From: Gaiellasilicea sp963791905
GTDB lineage: Bacteria; Actinomycetota; Thermoleophilia; Gaiellales; Gaiellaceae
Length of the DNA stretch: 64,000 bases
Assembly: GCA_963791905.1 (NCBI GenBank)
Contig: CAWBTX010000006.1
Coordinates: 310,001 to 374,000, forward strand
Direction of reading: 5' to 3'
The notes under the pieces are model-generated. The model searched no databases. It saw nothing but the letters and a program-made list of their open reading frames with translations, and was not told where the DNA came from. The position numbers and the translations under genes were made by a program. Below, piece by piece: positions 8,876 to 17,482 of this stretch (the first letter of the stretch is position 1; every line of letters starts with the position of its first letter).

Positions 8876-11662
8876 CTACGTGCGGAGTGCAGGCGCGGTC
8901 GGTCGTGCGCCCTCGGGCACGCCAGGCCGGTCGGAGTCGAGATCGAGTCGAGCAAGCGCCGTGCGGGAGGTGATGCCGAGCTTCTTGTAGACGTTGCGGA
9001 GGTGGAAGTCGATCGTCCGCGGGCTGAGGAAGAGCTGTGCAGCCACCTCCCGGTTCGTCCGGCCTTCTGCGACGAAGCTGGCGATCTGGAGCTCCTGTGG
9101 AGTGAGCTCGTCCCGCGTGCTCGGGTCGCGTTTCCGCGCGGTCTGGCCGGTCGCCCGCAGCTCGACCCGGGCCCGCTCGGCCCACAGCTGCGCGCCGAGG
9201 CTCTCGAAGCCGTGGAGAGCCGCCCGCAGGTGCGCCCGCGCCTCGACCCGGCGGCGGGCACGCCGGAGGAACTCGCCGAAGGCCAACTCGGTGCGCGCGA
9301 GCTCGAACGGACGGGTCGCCTCCCCGTGCAACTCCAACGCGGCCGAGAAGAGGCGTTCGGCATCTCTCGCCTCGTGCACAAGCAGCGCGTGGCAGTGCAG
9401 GACGACCGCACGCGCCCAAGGAGCCGCGCCGCTCTCGGCCCAGGCCTGGAAGAGGGCCAGCCAGGTGCCGGCGAGGTCCGTCTCGCCCGCACGGATTGCG
9501 GCTTCGATCCGATCGAGCCCCGCCCAGAACACGACCGGAGTCGACGAGATGTCTCGGCAGCGCTCGAGCGCCTCGTCTGCTCGACCGAGTCCCAGCTCCA
9601 GAGCCGCGATTGCCCACTGCTCGAACTCGGCCACGATCCCGAGTCCGCGGGCTGAGCCGAGTTCTCGACTCTCAGCGGCGAGAGAGCGGCATTCGTCCTC
9701 GGCCCCTCGCATGGCCGCGGTGAGCGCGAGAAGCACGAGCTGCTGGGCGGCGAGATCGTGCTGGCCGATCTGCCGGGCAAGCTCGAGGCCCTCCCTCGCA
9801 TTGGCCACCGCGGACGGCCAGCGGCCCGCCCAGAGCTCCGCGGTGACGAGGCGGGGGAGGATCTGCGTCACGATCGTGAGCGCCCCGCTCGCGCGTGCAC
9901 GCACCGCCGCCTCGTGGTGCGTCCGGTAGGCCGCTCGGTCGTCACCGAGGTACAGCGCGGCTCGCCCCGCGAACAGAAGCGCGACGGGTTGCGTGCTGGC
10001 GTCGCCGTCGAGCCCTTCGCCCAGTTCGAGCGCGACGCGAAGCCTCGGCGCAGCGTCGGCGAAGTCGCCTCGGGCGTGAGCTCCGAGACCGATGAGGAGC
10101 TGCGCGAGCATGCGCAGGAACGGGTTGTCCTCGACGGCCACATCGCGGGCTGCGTCGGCGATCGCGACGGCTGCCTCGTTGTCACCGGCGTACGCGGCGG
10201 CGAGTCCGGCGAGACTGAGCAGCTGCAGCGAACGGCCCGCGTCGACAGGCGCAACCTCCCTCGCCGCGCGGAGGAGGAGCGCGCACGCGTCGGCCGGGAC
10301 GCCGCGCGTCATCTCGATGAGACCGACGAAGCGATCGATGTCCGCGCGCTGGACGGGCTCCGATACCAGCGGGCGTGCCCCCTCGAGCAGCATCAGGGCT
10401 CGCTCCCCGCGCCCCGCAAGCCACGCCGTCTCCGCCGCCGCCGTGAGTCGCCGCGCCTTGACTTCGGCGGCGGCCGTCAGGGCAGCGGCGCGCTCGAACG
10501 CGAGCGAAGCAGCGGCGTACCCACTTCGCTGGCGCGCACGGTCGGCCGCCTGCTCGAGCTCCTCGCCGACCGACGGGTCGGGCTCGACGGTCGCGGAGGC
10601 GCGGTGCCACGCACGGCGATCGGCCTCAGTCTCGCCATCCAGCACGCTCGCGAGCGCTCGGTGGACAGCCTGCCGCTTGGATAGCGGCGCCGCCTGGTAG
10701 ACGGCCGAGCGTACGAGCGGATGCCGAAGGGTGAGCCGGCCATCCCACGCGCCCACGAGCCCGGCCTGTTCGGCTTCGTCGAGTGCGTTCGACGCAGCCC
10801 CGAGGTGCGCGGCGGCGCGGATCACGGTCGCGAGGTCACCGGTGCCGTCAGCGGCAGCGACGAGCATGAGCGTTTGCGCGCCCTCAGGTAGCCGCTGCAC
10901 GCGCGCGAGAAAGGCGTGCTCGACGCGGGTGCTGACTGGAATCGGAGCGATCAGCGCCTCGTCGCCGGAGAGCTGTGCCTCGCTCAGGACGGAGGAGAGC
11001 TCGAGCAGTGCGAGCGGGTTCCCGCCCGTCTCGACGACCAGTCTGTCACGGACCTCGGTCGAGAGTGAGATGCCCGACTGACGATCGATGAGCGCGTCCG
11101 CAGCGGGCCGCTCGAGTCCGCCCAGCTCGAGCTCCGGGAGACCAGCCGCCTCGAACTGCCGAACCTCGCTCCTGCGGGCGGCGAAGAGCATGACGATGCG
11201 CTCGACCTCGAGTCGCCTCGCGACGAAGACGAGGGCGTCCACGGACGCCTCGTCGAGCCAGTGCGCATCGTCGACCAGGCAGAGGACGGGCTGACGCTCG
11301 GCGGCCTCTGCGAGCAGGCTGAGCACCGCGAGCGAGACGAGAAAGCGATCCTCGCCTCCGCCGGCCGCCAGGCCAAGTGCCCCGCCGAGGGCGGCAGCCT
11401 GCGGTGGCGGCAGACGCTCCAGGTGCCCGAGAACCGGCCGGAGGAGCTGCTGGACGCCGGCAAACGGGAGCTGTGCCTCGGACTCCACCCCGGCGCTGCC
11501 GAGCACGCACATCCCCGCCGCCTGGCCGCGGGCGTCGTCCAGGAGCGCCGACTTGCCTACACCCGGCTCGCCGGAGAGAACCAGCACGCCGCTGCGCGAC
11601 GCACGAGCGCCGGCGAGCAGCTCACCGACGCGGGCCCGCTCCGGGTCTCTCCCACAGAGCAC
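8876..11662 (-). CDS. LuxR-family large ATP-binding transcriptional regulator (LAL type)
   Basis: The 928-residue protein matches the MalT/LAL regulator layout. An N-terminal STAND-type ATPase carries Walker A GEPGVGKSALL (about residues 30-40) and Walker B VLCLVDDAHWLDEAS. A long helical TPR-like region follows (about 350-840). The C-terminal LuxR helix-turn-helix is LTPQELQIASFVAEGRTNRE, then SPRTIDFHLRNVYKKLGI. Such proteins are ATP-dependent activators triggered by a small ligand. It is divergent from an MFS exporter with a 131-bp gap, so the exporter is a natural target, although this is inference. The frame is intact. Confidence 0.93.
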   Translation of the reverse strand: MLCGRDPERARVGELLAGARASRSGVLVLSGEPGVGKSALLDDARGQAAGMCVLGSAGVESEAQLPFAGVQQLLRPVLGHLERLPPPQAAALGGALGLAAGGGEDRFLVSLAVLSLLAEAAERQPVLCLVDDAHWLDEASVDALVFVARRLEVERIVMLFAARRSEVRQFEAAGLPELELGGLERPAADALIDRQSGISLSTEVRDRLVVETGGNPLALLELSSVLSEAQLSGDEALIAPIPVSTRVEHAFLARVQRLPEGAQTLMLVAAADGTGDLATVIRAAAHLGAASNALDEAEQAGLVGAWDGRLTLRHPLVRSAVYQAAPLSKRQAVHRALASVLDGETEADRRAWHRASATVEPDPSVGEELEQAADRARQRSGYAAASLAFERAAALTAAAEVKARRLTAAAETAWLAGRGERALMLLEGARPLVSEPVQRADIDRFVGLIEMTRGVPADACALLLRAAREVAPVDAGRSLQLLSLAGLAAAYAGDNEAAVAIADAARDVAVEDNPFLRMLAQLLIGLGAHARGDFADAAPRLRVALELGEGLDGDASTQPVALLFAGRAALYLGDDRAAYRTHHEAAVRARASGALTIVTQILPRLVTAELWAGRWPSAVANAREGLELARQIGQHDLAAQQLVLLALTAAMRGAEDECRSLAAESRELGSARGLGIVAEFEQWAIAALELGLGRADEALERCRDISSTPVVFWAGLDRIEAAIRAGETDLAGTWLALFQAWAESGAAPWARAVVLHCHALLVHEARDAERLFSAALELHGEATRPFELARTELAFGEFLRRARRRVEARAHLRAALHGFESLGAQLWAERARVELRATGQTARKRDPSTRDELTPQELQIASFVAEGRTNREVAAQLFLSPRTIDFHLRNVYKKLGITSRTALARLDLDSDRPGVPEGARPTAPALRT

Positions 11663-11793
11663 CTGCCGATCGTACGCCGCCTTTCACGAGAACCCGGCGA
11701 AATCGCCGGTGCGACGGCATCCCCGCAGCGCCAGGGTGGAGCGTAGTGAATCCGACCCCCTCAGCTCACAACACCCGAAAGGACTGGCTGCAG

Positions 11794-13668
11794 ATGACCG
11801 TTGACCCCCGTCACCACGCGCGGCGCTGGAAGACCCTCGCCGTGCTGTCCCTGAGCCTCGTGATCATCGGGCTCGACAACACGATTCTCAATGTTGCTCT
11901 GCCAACGCTGCAGGACGAGTTCGGCGCGTCGTCGTCGAAGCTGCAGTGGATGGTCGACTCGTATCTGCTCGTCTTCGCCGGTCTGCTGCTCGTCTTCGGC
12001 ACGCTCGGCGATCGGTTCGGACGCAAGCTCGCGCTCCAGGCGGGTGTGACGATCTTCGGAATCGCGAGCCTCGGCGCTCTCGTCGCCGATTCCGCCGACC
12101 AAGTGATCGCCGTGCGCGCGGCAATGGGTGTGGGAGCGGCGCTCATCATGCCGGCCACCCTCTCGATCATCGCCAATCTGTTCGGCGGCGAGGAACGCGG
12201 CAAGGCGATCGCGATCTGGGCCGCATTGGCGGCGGTCGGCATCGGCCTCGGCCCGCTCACCGGCGGCCTCCTCCTCGAGTGGTTCGACTGGTCGTCCATC
12301 TTCCTCGTCAACGTCCCGGTCGCGGCCGTCGCACTGCTCCTCGGCTTCCGCTACGTCCCCGAGAGCCGCGATCCCCGGCCCGGGTCATTCGACCTGTTGG
12401 GAGCTGTCCTGTCCACGGGCGGCTTCAGCGCCCTCGTGTACGCGATCATCGAGGCCCCGGAGCGGGGCTGGACCTCCGGACCGGTGCTCGGAACGTTCAT
12501 CGCAAGCGCCCTGCTGCTGAGCACGTTCCTGTGGTGGGAGCTACGGACCGCCGAGCCGATGCTCGACCTGGGCTTCTTCCGCAGCGCGAGCTTCAGCGTG
12601 GGCACGGCTGCAGTCAGCGTCGCCTTCTTCGCCCTCCTCGGAGGGATCTTCGCTCTGACTCAGTACCTGCAGTTCGCACACGGCTACAGCGCGATCGAGG
12701 CGGGCGCGATCATGAGCCCGATGGCGCTGGGACTGATGATCGGCGCCGGCTCGTCCAGTAAGGCCGTACGGCGGCTCGGAACAGGACGCGTGGTGGCGGC
12801 AGGGCTGACCGGCCTCGCGCTCTCGCTGGCCCTCGCCACGTTCTGGACGCCGCACACGTCGGCGCTCGTGCTCGTGGCCTGGATCCTCGGGTTGACGCTC
12901 TCGATGGGCTGGGTCATGGCGCCCGCCACCGAAGCGGTCGTCGGCGCAGTCCCGGCGGCGAAGTCCGGCGTGGCCTCGGCCACGAACACCGTCGCGCGGA
13001 TGGTCTCCGGGGCGCTCGGCGTGGCGATCATCGGCTCGCTCGTCGGCTCGCGGTACTCCGGCGAGGTCGAGGGCTCACTCGGCGCCCTGCCTCCCGACGC
13101 GCAAGCCGGAGCTACTGACTCGGTCGGCGCCGCCCATGCGATCGCGGCGCACCTCCCGTCTGACCTCGCAGCGGGCGTTCTCGAGACGACCGGCGACGCC
13201 TTCGCGCAGGCGATGGGCACCGGTCTGCTCCTCGCGGCGGCTCTCGCCGCCGTGACAGCGGCAGTCGTGGCCCGCTTCCTCCCGGCGCGCGGCTCAGTCG
13301 CAGCCGAGGCGGAGACGGACCTGGACCGCCGTGCCAGACCTCGCCCGCGAACGCCGGGCGGCCTGAATACGCAGAGACGCAGCGGTCGCATCACGTCGGT
13401 GCGACCGCTCGCTCCCTCACACGAATGGAGATCGACGATGCACGCGACCACGAGAACCGCTCTGAAGGGACATCTCCTCGTCCTCCTGGCGATGCACCAC
13501 CAGCTCCGCGCCGCCCAGGCCTCGCCGCAGCCGGCTCGAAGCGCACGCGAGGGCAACTCAGGCGGCGCGTGCGCGACTTGGGCTCAGAGAGCGGCGGTCT
13601 TGACGGTCTCGTCGCGCTCCGAGCCGAGCGCCTCGTCGAGTCGCTGCTGCAGCTCGCCGCTCGCGTAG
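11794..13668 (+). CDS. MFS drug exporter, DHA2 (EmrB/QacA) family
   Basis: About 500 residues form a 14-helix proton-antiport exporter: motif A is GTLGDRFGRKLAL, motif C is GIGLGPLTGGLLLEW, and the family hallmark LDNTILNVALPTLQDEF is in TM1. ATG 11794 is preceded by GAAAGGA. The frame stays open to 13668, giving about 100 extra low-complexity residues that overlap the convergent glutaredoxin gene. The natural end is probably near 13371: a one-base shift would stop at the TGA there, just before a hairpin at 13381-13409, so a frameshift near the 3' end is suspected. It lies divergent from a LAL regulator that probably controls it. The substrate is unknown. Confidence 0.88.
   Translation: MTVDPRHHARRWKTLAVLSLSLVIIGLDNTILNVALPTLQDEFGASSSKLQWMVDSYLLVFAGLLLVFGTLGDRFGRKLALQAGVTIFGIASLGALVADSADQVIAVRAAMGVGAALIMPATLSIIANLFGGEERGKAIAIWAALAAVGIGLGPLTGGLLLEWFDWSSIFLVNVPVAAVALLLGFRYVPESRDPRPGSFDLLGAVLSTGGFSALVYAIIEAPERGWTSGPVLGTFIASALLLSTFLWWELRTAEPMLDLGFFRSASFSVGTAAVSVAFFALLGGIFALTQYLQFAHGYSAIEAGAIMSPMALGLMIGAGSSSKAVRRLGTGRVVAAGLTGLALSLALATFWTPHTSALVLVAWILGLTLSMGWVMAPATEAVVGAVPAAKSGVASATNTVARMVSGALGVAIIGSLVGSRYSGEVEGSLGALPPDAQAGATDSVGAAHAIAAHLPSDLAAGVLETTGDAFAQAMGTGLLLAAALAAVTAAVVARFLPARGSVAAEAETDLDRRARPRPRTPGGLNTQRRSGRITSVRPLAPSHEWRSTMHATTRTALKGHLLVLLAMHHQLRAAQASPQPARSAREGNSGGACATWAQRAAVLTVSSRSEPSASSSRCCSSPLA
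13381..13409 (+). terminator. hairpin at the probable end of the MFS gene
   Basis: AGCGGTCGCA pairs perfectly with TGCGACCGCT around a 9-nt loop. It sits inside the overlong MFS reading frame but just after an out-of-frame TGA, which supports the view that the true gene ends before it. There is no T-run. Confidence 0.45.
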
Positions 13669-13937
13669 AGCTCCTCGACGATGTCGGCGCCGCCGACGAG
13701 CTCGCCCCTGATGAACACCTGCGGGATCGTGGGCCAGCCCGACAGGGCGGACAGCTCCTGACGGATCTGCGGGTCGGGCAGCACGTCGACCGCGGTGACG
13801 GGAGCGCCCGCCGACCGCAGCGCGCGCAGCGCCCGGTCCGAGTTGCCGCACATGACGAGCTCCGGCGTTCCCTTCATGAAGAGGCTCACGGGCTCGGTCG
13901 AGATGATCTGCTGGATCTGGTCTCGCAACTCGGTCAT
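13584..13937 (-). CDS. monothiol glutaredoxin (Grx4/GrxD family) with CGNS motif
   Basis: This 117-residue protein is a monothiol glutaredoxin, a carrier and sensor of [2Fe-2S] clusters that usually works with BolA. Family marks seen are the glutathione-binding lead FMKGTPELVMCG, WPTIPQVFIRGELVGG and the following DI. The active-site signature, canonically CGFS, reads CGNS here. The Cys that ligates the cluster is kept. The ATG at 13937 overlaps the stop of bolA as ATGA and has an AGGGAG ribosome site, so the pair is an operon. The last residues run against the overlong MFS frame from the other strand. Confidence 0.9.
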   Translation of the reverse strand: MTELRDQIQQIISTEPVSLFMKGTPELVMCGNSDRALRALRSAGAPVTAVDVLPDPQIRQELSALSGWPTIPQVFIRGELVGGADIVEELYASGELQQRLDEALGSERDETVKTAAL

Positions 13938-14174
13938 GGAGTGCTCCCTCTGGTCTTGATTCGCAGTTCGTGGATGGACCCGTCGGCGAGCGGCACCGCG
14001 AGCGCGTCGTAGACGAGGCGGTGCTGCTCGACGAGCGAGAGCCCGTCGAAGCGGTCGCTCTCGACCGTCACCTGGAAGTGGTCGCCGCCGCCGGTGCGAT
14101 CGGCGATCGAGAGCTCGCGCGGCGTCGGGAAACGCTTCATGCAGGAGCGCCTCCAACGTCTGGGTGGCGACCAT
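13934..14174 (-). CDS. bolA: BolA-family protein (frameshifted in this sequence)
   Basis: The start MVATQTLEALLHEAFPDA is read in one frame, and the rest, from RELSIADRTGGGDHFQVTV to the stop at 13934, in another. Joining them at about 14119-14122, in a GCCGCGCG stretch, restores a normal BolA of about 80 residues. It has the class marks GGGDHFQV, the GLSLVEQHRLVY helix and IHELRIKT. BolA proteins bind a shared [2Fe-2S] cluster with monothiol glutaredoxins. The downstream glutaredoxin gene overlaps it as ATGA. The lone indel in a GC run looks like a sequencing error. Confidence 0.85.
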
Positions 14175-14189
14175 GGAATCATCGTAGCC

Positions 14190-15056
14190 ATGGCGGGCCG
14201 GGTCGCCTTTCTCGCGTCGCTGCCCGAGCGGGCGCTTCGCGCGCTCATCGCCGCGCTCGGCGGCGCGGTCCACGAGACCGCCGAGGTGCTCCTGCCGCGC
14301 TTCTTCCGCCGCTCTCGTTTCTACGAGGCGACGGCGAAGAACCTGCTGCGGCTGGCGATCGAGCTCGTCGGCAGGGTGGAGCGACCGGTTCCGGTGGGCG
14401 AGCTGGAGCCGGAGGAGCTGCTGAAGCGGAAGACCGCGGGCAACGTCGTCGAGCTCGGGTCGATCACCGCCTTCGGCTTCTCGCCGCTCTGGCTCCTCGC
14501 GGCTGCCTCGGACATCCTCCACGGCTCGCGCACGTATCTGGCGGCGCTCGTCGACGAGCTCAAGCGGGCCGGCGTGATCGACCAGGGCGCGGAGATCGCG
14601 AGCCTCGACGACCTCCTGGGCGCGCTCGAGGGAGCCTCCGGCACGACGGCGCGCCTCGTCGACATCCCACCGCTCGAGCTCGCCTCCTTACGCGCGTCGA
14701 TCGCCGACCTGCGCAAGGACGCCAAGGAGCTGCCGACCCCGCAGGAGCTTGCCGCGCTGTACGCCGGCCTACGGCGGACCGCGGCCCGCGAGCAGCAGAC
14801 GCTGCTGGACGTCTCGGCCGGGATCGGGCTCGCGTTCCTGGTCTCGGCCCGCACGATGAGCCGGGAGCACGTCGTCCTCCCCTATCGCGATGACTGGCGG
14901 CCGCTGCGAGCGGAGGGCTATGCGGCGTACGCGCGGCGAGTGGCCAAGCCCTACGGCGATGCCATGGCGAGCCACTTCGACCCCGCGCCGCCCGACCTGG
15001 ACCGAGCGCGCGCTCTCACGTTTGCGGCGCTGATGGCGATAGGTTGTCCATGGTGA
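14190..15056 (+). CDS. conserved-looking hypothetical protein, 288 residues
   Basis: The protein starts MAGRVAFLASLPERALRALI at ATG 14190, only 15 bp from the divergent bolA start. It is rich in helices and Arg/Leu, with a hydrophobic central stretch (ITAFGFSPLWLLAAASDIL) and a C-terminal half containing RTAAREQQTLLDVSAGIGLA and HVVLPYRDDWRPLRAEGYAAYARR. No characterised domain is recognised. Codon use matches its neighbours. Its stop overlaps the start of the secreted metalloprotease gene, which hints at co-translation. An upstream in-frame start at 14094 would overlap bolA and is less likely. Confidence 0.65.
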   Translation: MAGRVAFLASLPERALRALIAALGGAVHETAEVLLPRFFRRSRFYEATAKNLLRLAIELVGRVERPVPVGELEPEELLKRKTAGNVVELGSITAFGFSPLWLLAAASDILHGSRTYLAALVDELKRAGVIDQGAEIASLDDLLGALEGASGTTARLVDIPPLELASLRASIADLRKDAKELPTPQELAALYAGLRRTAAREQQTLLDVSAGIGLAFLVSARTMSREHVVLPYRDDWRPLRAEGYAAYARRVAKPYGDAMASHFDPAPPDLDRARALTFAALMAIGCPW

Positions 15057-16419
15057 AGCGCCTCGTCCTCGCGCTGGCACTTCTCGGTTGCGCCGTCCCC
15101 GGGCCACGCGGGCGCGGCGACGCCGCTGCCCTGGTGCGGGAACGACCTCGCCGCGTTCGACCGCAGCCCCGATCCGGCGCCCGCGTTCGGCGTGCATGTC
15201 ATCTACGCGTACCCGGCCGGGGCGCCCGATCGCTTCGCGACCTGGGCGCCGCGACTCGTCGGCGACATCGCGGCGATCGACGCCTGGTGGCGGAGCCAGG
15301 ACTCGACGAGGACACCGCGCTTCGACCTGCACACCTTCGGCTGCGAGAGCGCCTTCGGCTCGCTCGACCTCTCGCGCGTGCCGTTGTCCGGGGCCGTCCC
15401 GAGCGTGCTGACGGCATACACGCGCGTGCGACAGCTGCTCGCATCGGAGCACGCCTTCCACCAGCCGGAGAAGGTCTACCTCGTCTACTTCGACGGCCCG
15501 ACCGGCCAGACCGGCCGTGAGCGCGTCTGCGGCGAAGCCGACGAGTCGCGGCGAGGCCTGTCCGCCATGGCCGTGATCTATCTCGACTCGTGCAGCTCCG
15601 ACGCGGGAGACGACGTGCGAGTCATCGTCGCCGCGCATGAGCTCGTTCACACCTTCGGCGCCGTGAGCCGCTCCGCGCCGAGCTCCTGCGCAGACGGACA
15701 CGTCTGCGACGGCGGCAACGACCTGATGACCGCGACGCTCCAGGACGGGCCGCTCGAGTCCCGCATGCTCGACGTCGGCCGGAACGACTACTACGGCCAC
15801 GGCGGCTCGCTGGGACGACGTGCAGGACTCCCTCTTCCTCGAGCGGCTGGACTCGCCGGACAGGGCCGCTCCGACAACGCCCACGCTGCCGATGGCCACG
15901 AGCGACCGGTCCGGCACGGTCCGGTTCTCGTGGAAGCTCGCCAGCGACGACATCGGCCCGGTCTCCTACCGGGTCTACCGGGACGGGACGTTCAGCGATG
16001 AGGTCAGCGGCAGCGTCGCCACCTTCGAGGCGCTCCTCGGGACCACGAGCGTCTACTCCGTGCGCGCGGTGGATCCGGTCGGCCGCATGAGCGCGCTCGT
16101 CTCGCTCCGCTTCACGGCCGGGCTCGGCATCGTCGACGCGGACGGCCGGCTCGTCCGCGACACCGTCCCCCCGAACCCGGTCACGGCCGTGGTCGTGCGC
16201 AGGCTCCGCGACCGCGTCATGCTCAGCTGGAGAGCGGCCAAGGACGGGGGCGGCATCTCGGGCTATCGCGTCCGCGTCGGCACCCGGCTACTGAGGACTG
16301 TCAAGGCCGGCGTCTCGCTGCCGCGCGGGCAGGTGACCGGCGACGTGAGGATCACCGCCGTCGACCGCGCCGGCAACGCCGGCCCGGCGACGACGATCCC
16401 GCTGCGGCGCCTGCGCTAG
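15050..16419 (+). CDS. secreted zinc metalloprotease-like protein with fibronectin-like domain(s) (two frameshifts)
   Basis: Three frames join into one protein of about 455 residues. MVKRLVLALALLGCAVPG is a signal peptide; a shift at about 15100 (an extra G in CCCGGGCC) leads to TPLPWCGNDLAAFDRS. A second shift at about 15808-15813 leads to WDDVQDSLFLERLD. The middle holds HELVHTFGAV, an HExxH zinc site of the gluzincin/metzincin kind, with Cys-rich SSCADGHVCDGGNDLM nearby and a GHGG stretch that could supply the third ligand. The C-terminal 200 residues look like fibronectin type III (VRFSWKLASDDIGPVSYRVY, then RVMLSWRAAKDGGGISGYRV). Its target is unknown. The start overlaps the upstream stop; GTG 15053 is an alternative. 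Confidence 0.72.
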
Positions 16420-16458
16420 GCGGGTTTCGCGGCCGCGCGTGCGTGGGACGAGGGCCGC

Positions 16459-17413
16459 ATGGCCGAGTTCGGGTACTGGCTGTCGTCGGAGGAGCACGGG
16501 CCGGCTGATCTGATCGCGAACGCCCGGCGGGCCGAGGAAGCGGGTTTCTCGTTTGCGATCGTCTCCGACCACTTCCACCCCTGGGGCGAGGCCCAGGGGC
16601 ACAGCCCGTTCGTCTGGAGCGTCGTCGGCGGCATCGGCGCGACGACCGAGCGCATCCGGCTGGGGACGGGCGTCACGTGCCCGCTGATCCGCACGCACCC
16701 GGCCATCGTCGCCCACGCCGCCGCGACGTCGGCGGCGCTCATGGGCGACCGCTTCTTCCTCGGCGTCGGCACCGGCGAGAACCTGAACGAGCACGTCACC
16801 GGCGCACGCTGGCCGGCCCCCGACGAGCGGCTCGAGATGCTCGAGGAAGCGATCGAGGTGATGCGCCTGCTCTGGCAGGGCGGCGAGCGCACGCATCGCG
16901 GCAAGCACTACACCGTCGACCACGCCCGGCTCTACACGCTCCCCGAGCACCCGCCGCAGATCGCGGTCGCGGCCGCGAAGCCGCGGGCGGCCAGGCTCGC
17001 CGGGCGCGCCGGCGACGCCCTCGTCAGCACGACGCCGGACGCCGACCTCGTCGAGGCGTACCGCGTCCGCCGGAGGCACAGGCCCGCGGTACGGGATGGT
17101 GAGGCTCTGCTGGGCAGAGGACGAGGAGCAGGCGAAGCAGACCGTCTTCGAGCTGTGGCGCTTCACGGCCGTCGGCGGCCCGCTCGGCCAGGAGCTCCCG
17201 CGCCCGGCCGACTTCGACGCCGTCGCCGAGAGCGTGACAATCGAGGTGGCGACGGAGGGGACGCCGTGCGGCCCGGATCCGGAGCCGGTGCTCCAGCAGG
17301 TGCGGGCCTGGGAGCAGGCCGGCTTCGACCAGATCGCGCTCCACCAGGTCGGCTCGGATCAGGACGGCTTCTTCCGCTTCTGGGAGGAGGAGCTCCGCCC
17401 GCGCCTCGGCTGA
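16459..17413 (+). CDS. LLM-class F420-dependent oxidoreductase (one frameshift)
   Basis: The protein begins MAEFGYWLSSEEHGPADLI and has the bacterial-luciferase-like barrel features EEAGFSFAIVSDHFHPW, RIRLGTGVTCPLIRTHPA and ALMGDRFFLGVGTGENLNEH. These match the TIGR03557-like branch near F420-dependent glucose-6-phosphate dehydrogenase. The C-terminal part (YGMVRLCWAEDEEQA to FWEEELRPRLG) is in another frame. Joining them at about 17062-17075 gives about 318 residues, the usual size. It reduces or oxidises a small organic substrate with coenzyme F420; the substrate cannot be told. It stands alone ahead of aconitase, with a palindrome between them. Confidence 0.88.
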
Positions 17414-17420
17414 AGCGGCC

Positions 17421-17447
17421 GTGTCCGGGGGACAGACCCTGGGACAC
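17421..17447. repeat. REP-like palindrome between oxidoreductase and aconitase
   Basis: GTGTCC and GGACAC form perfect 6-bp outer arms around an inner GGG/CCC pair with the core GACAGA, 27 bp in all. It lies 8 bp past the oxidoreductase stop and 35 bp before the aconitase start. It may act as a terminator or be one copy of a dispersed extragenic palindrome. I found no second copy in this window. Confidence 0.4.
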
Positions 17448-17482
17448 GTCCCGACCGGGCGGCGTTCGATACATTCGAGACG

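Noticed and set aside
13438..13668. Small plus-strand gene starting MHATTRTALKGHLLVLLAMH after the MFS hairpin
   Set aside because: A GGAG lies upstream, but the product is low-complexity and its end is antisense to the glutaredoxin gene; more likely read-through of the overlong MFS frame.
15050..16419. Programmed frameshifting in the metalloprotease gene
   Set aside because: No slippery heptamer or downstream structure is evident, and similar indels occur in many unrelated genes of the same stretch.
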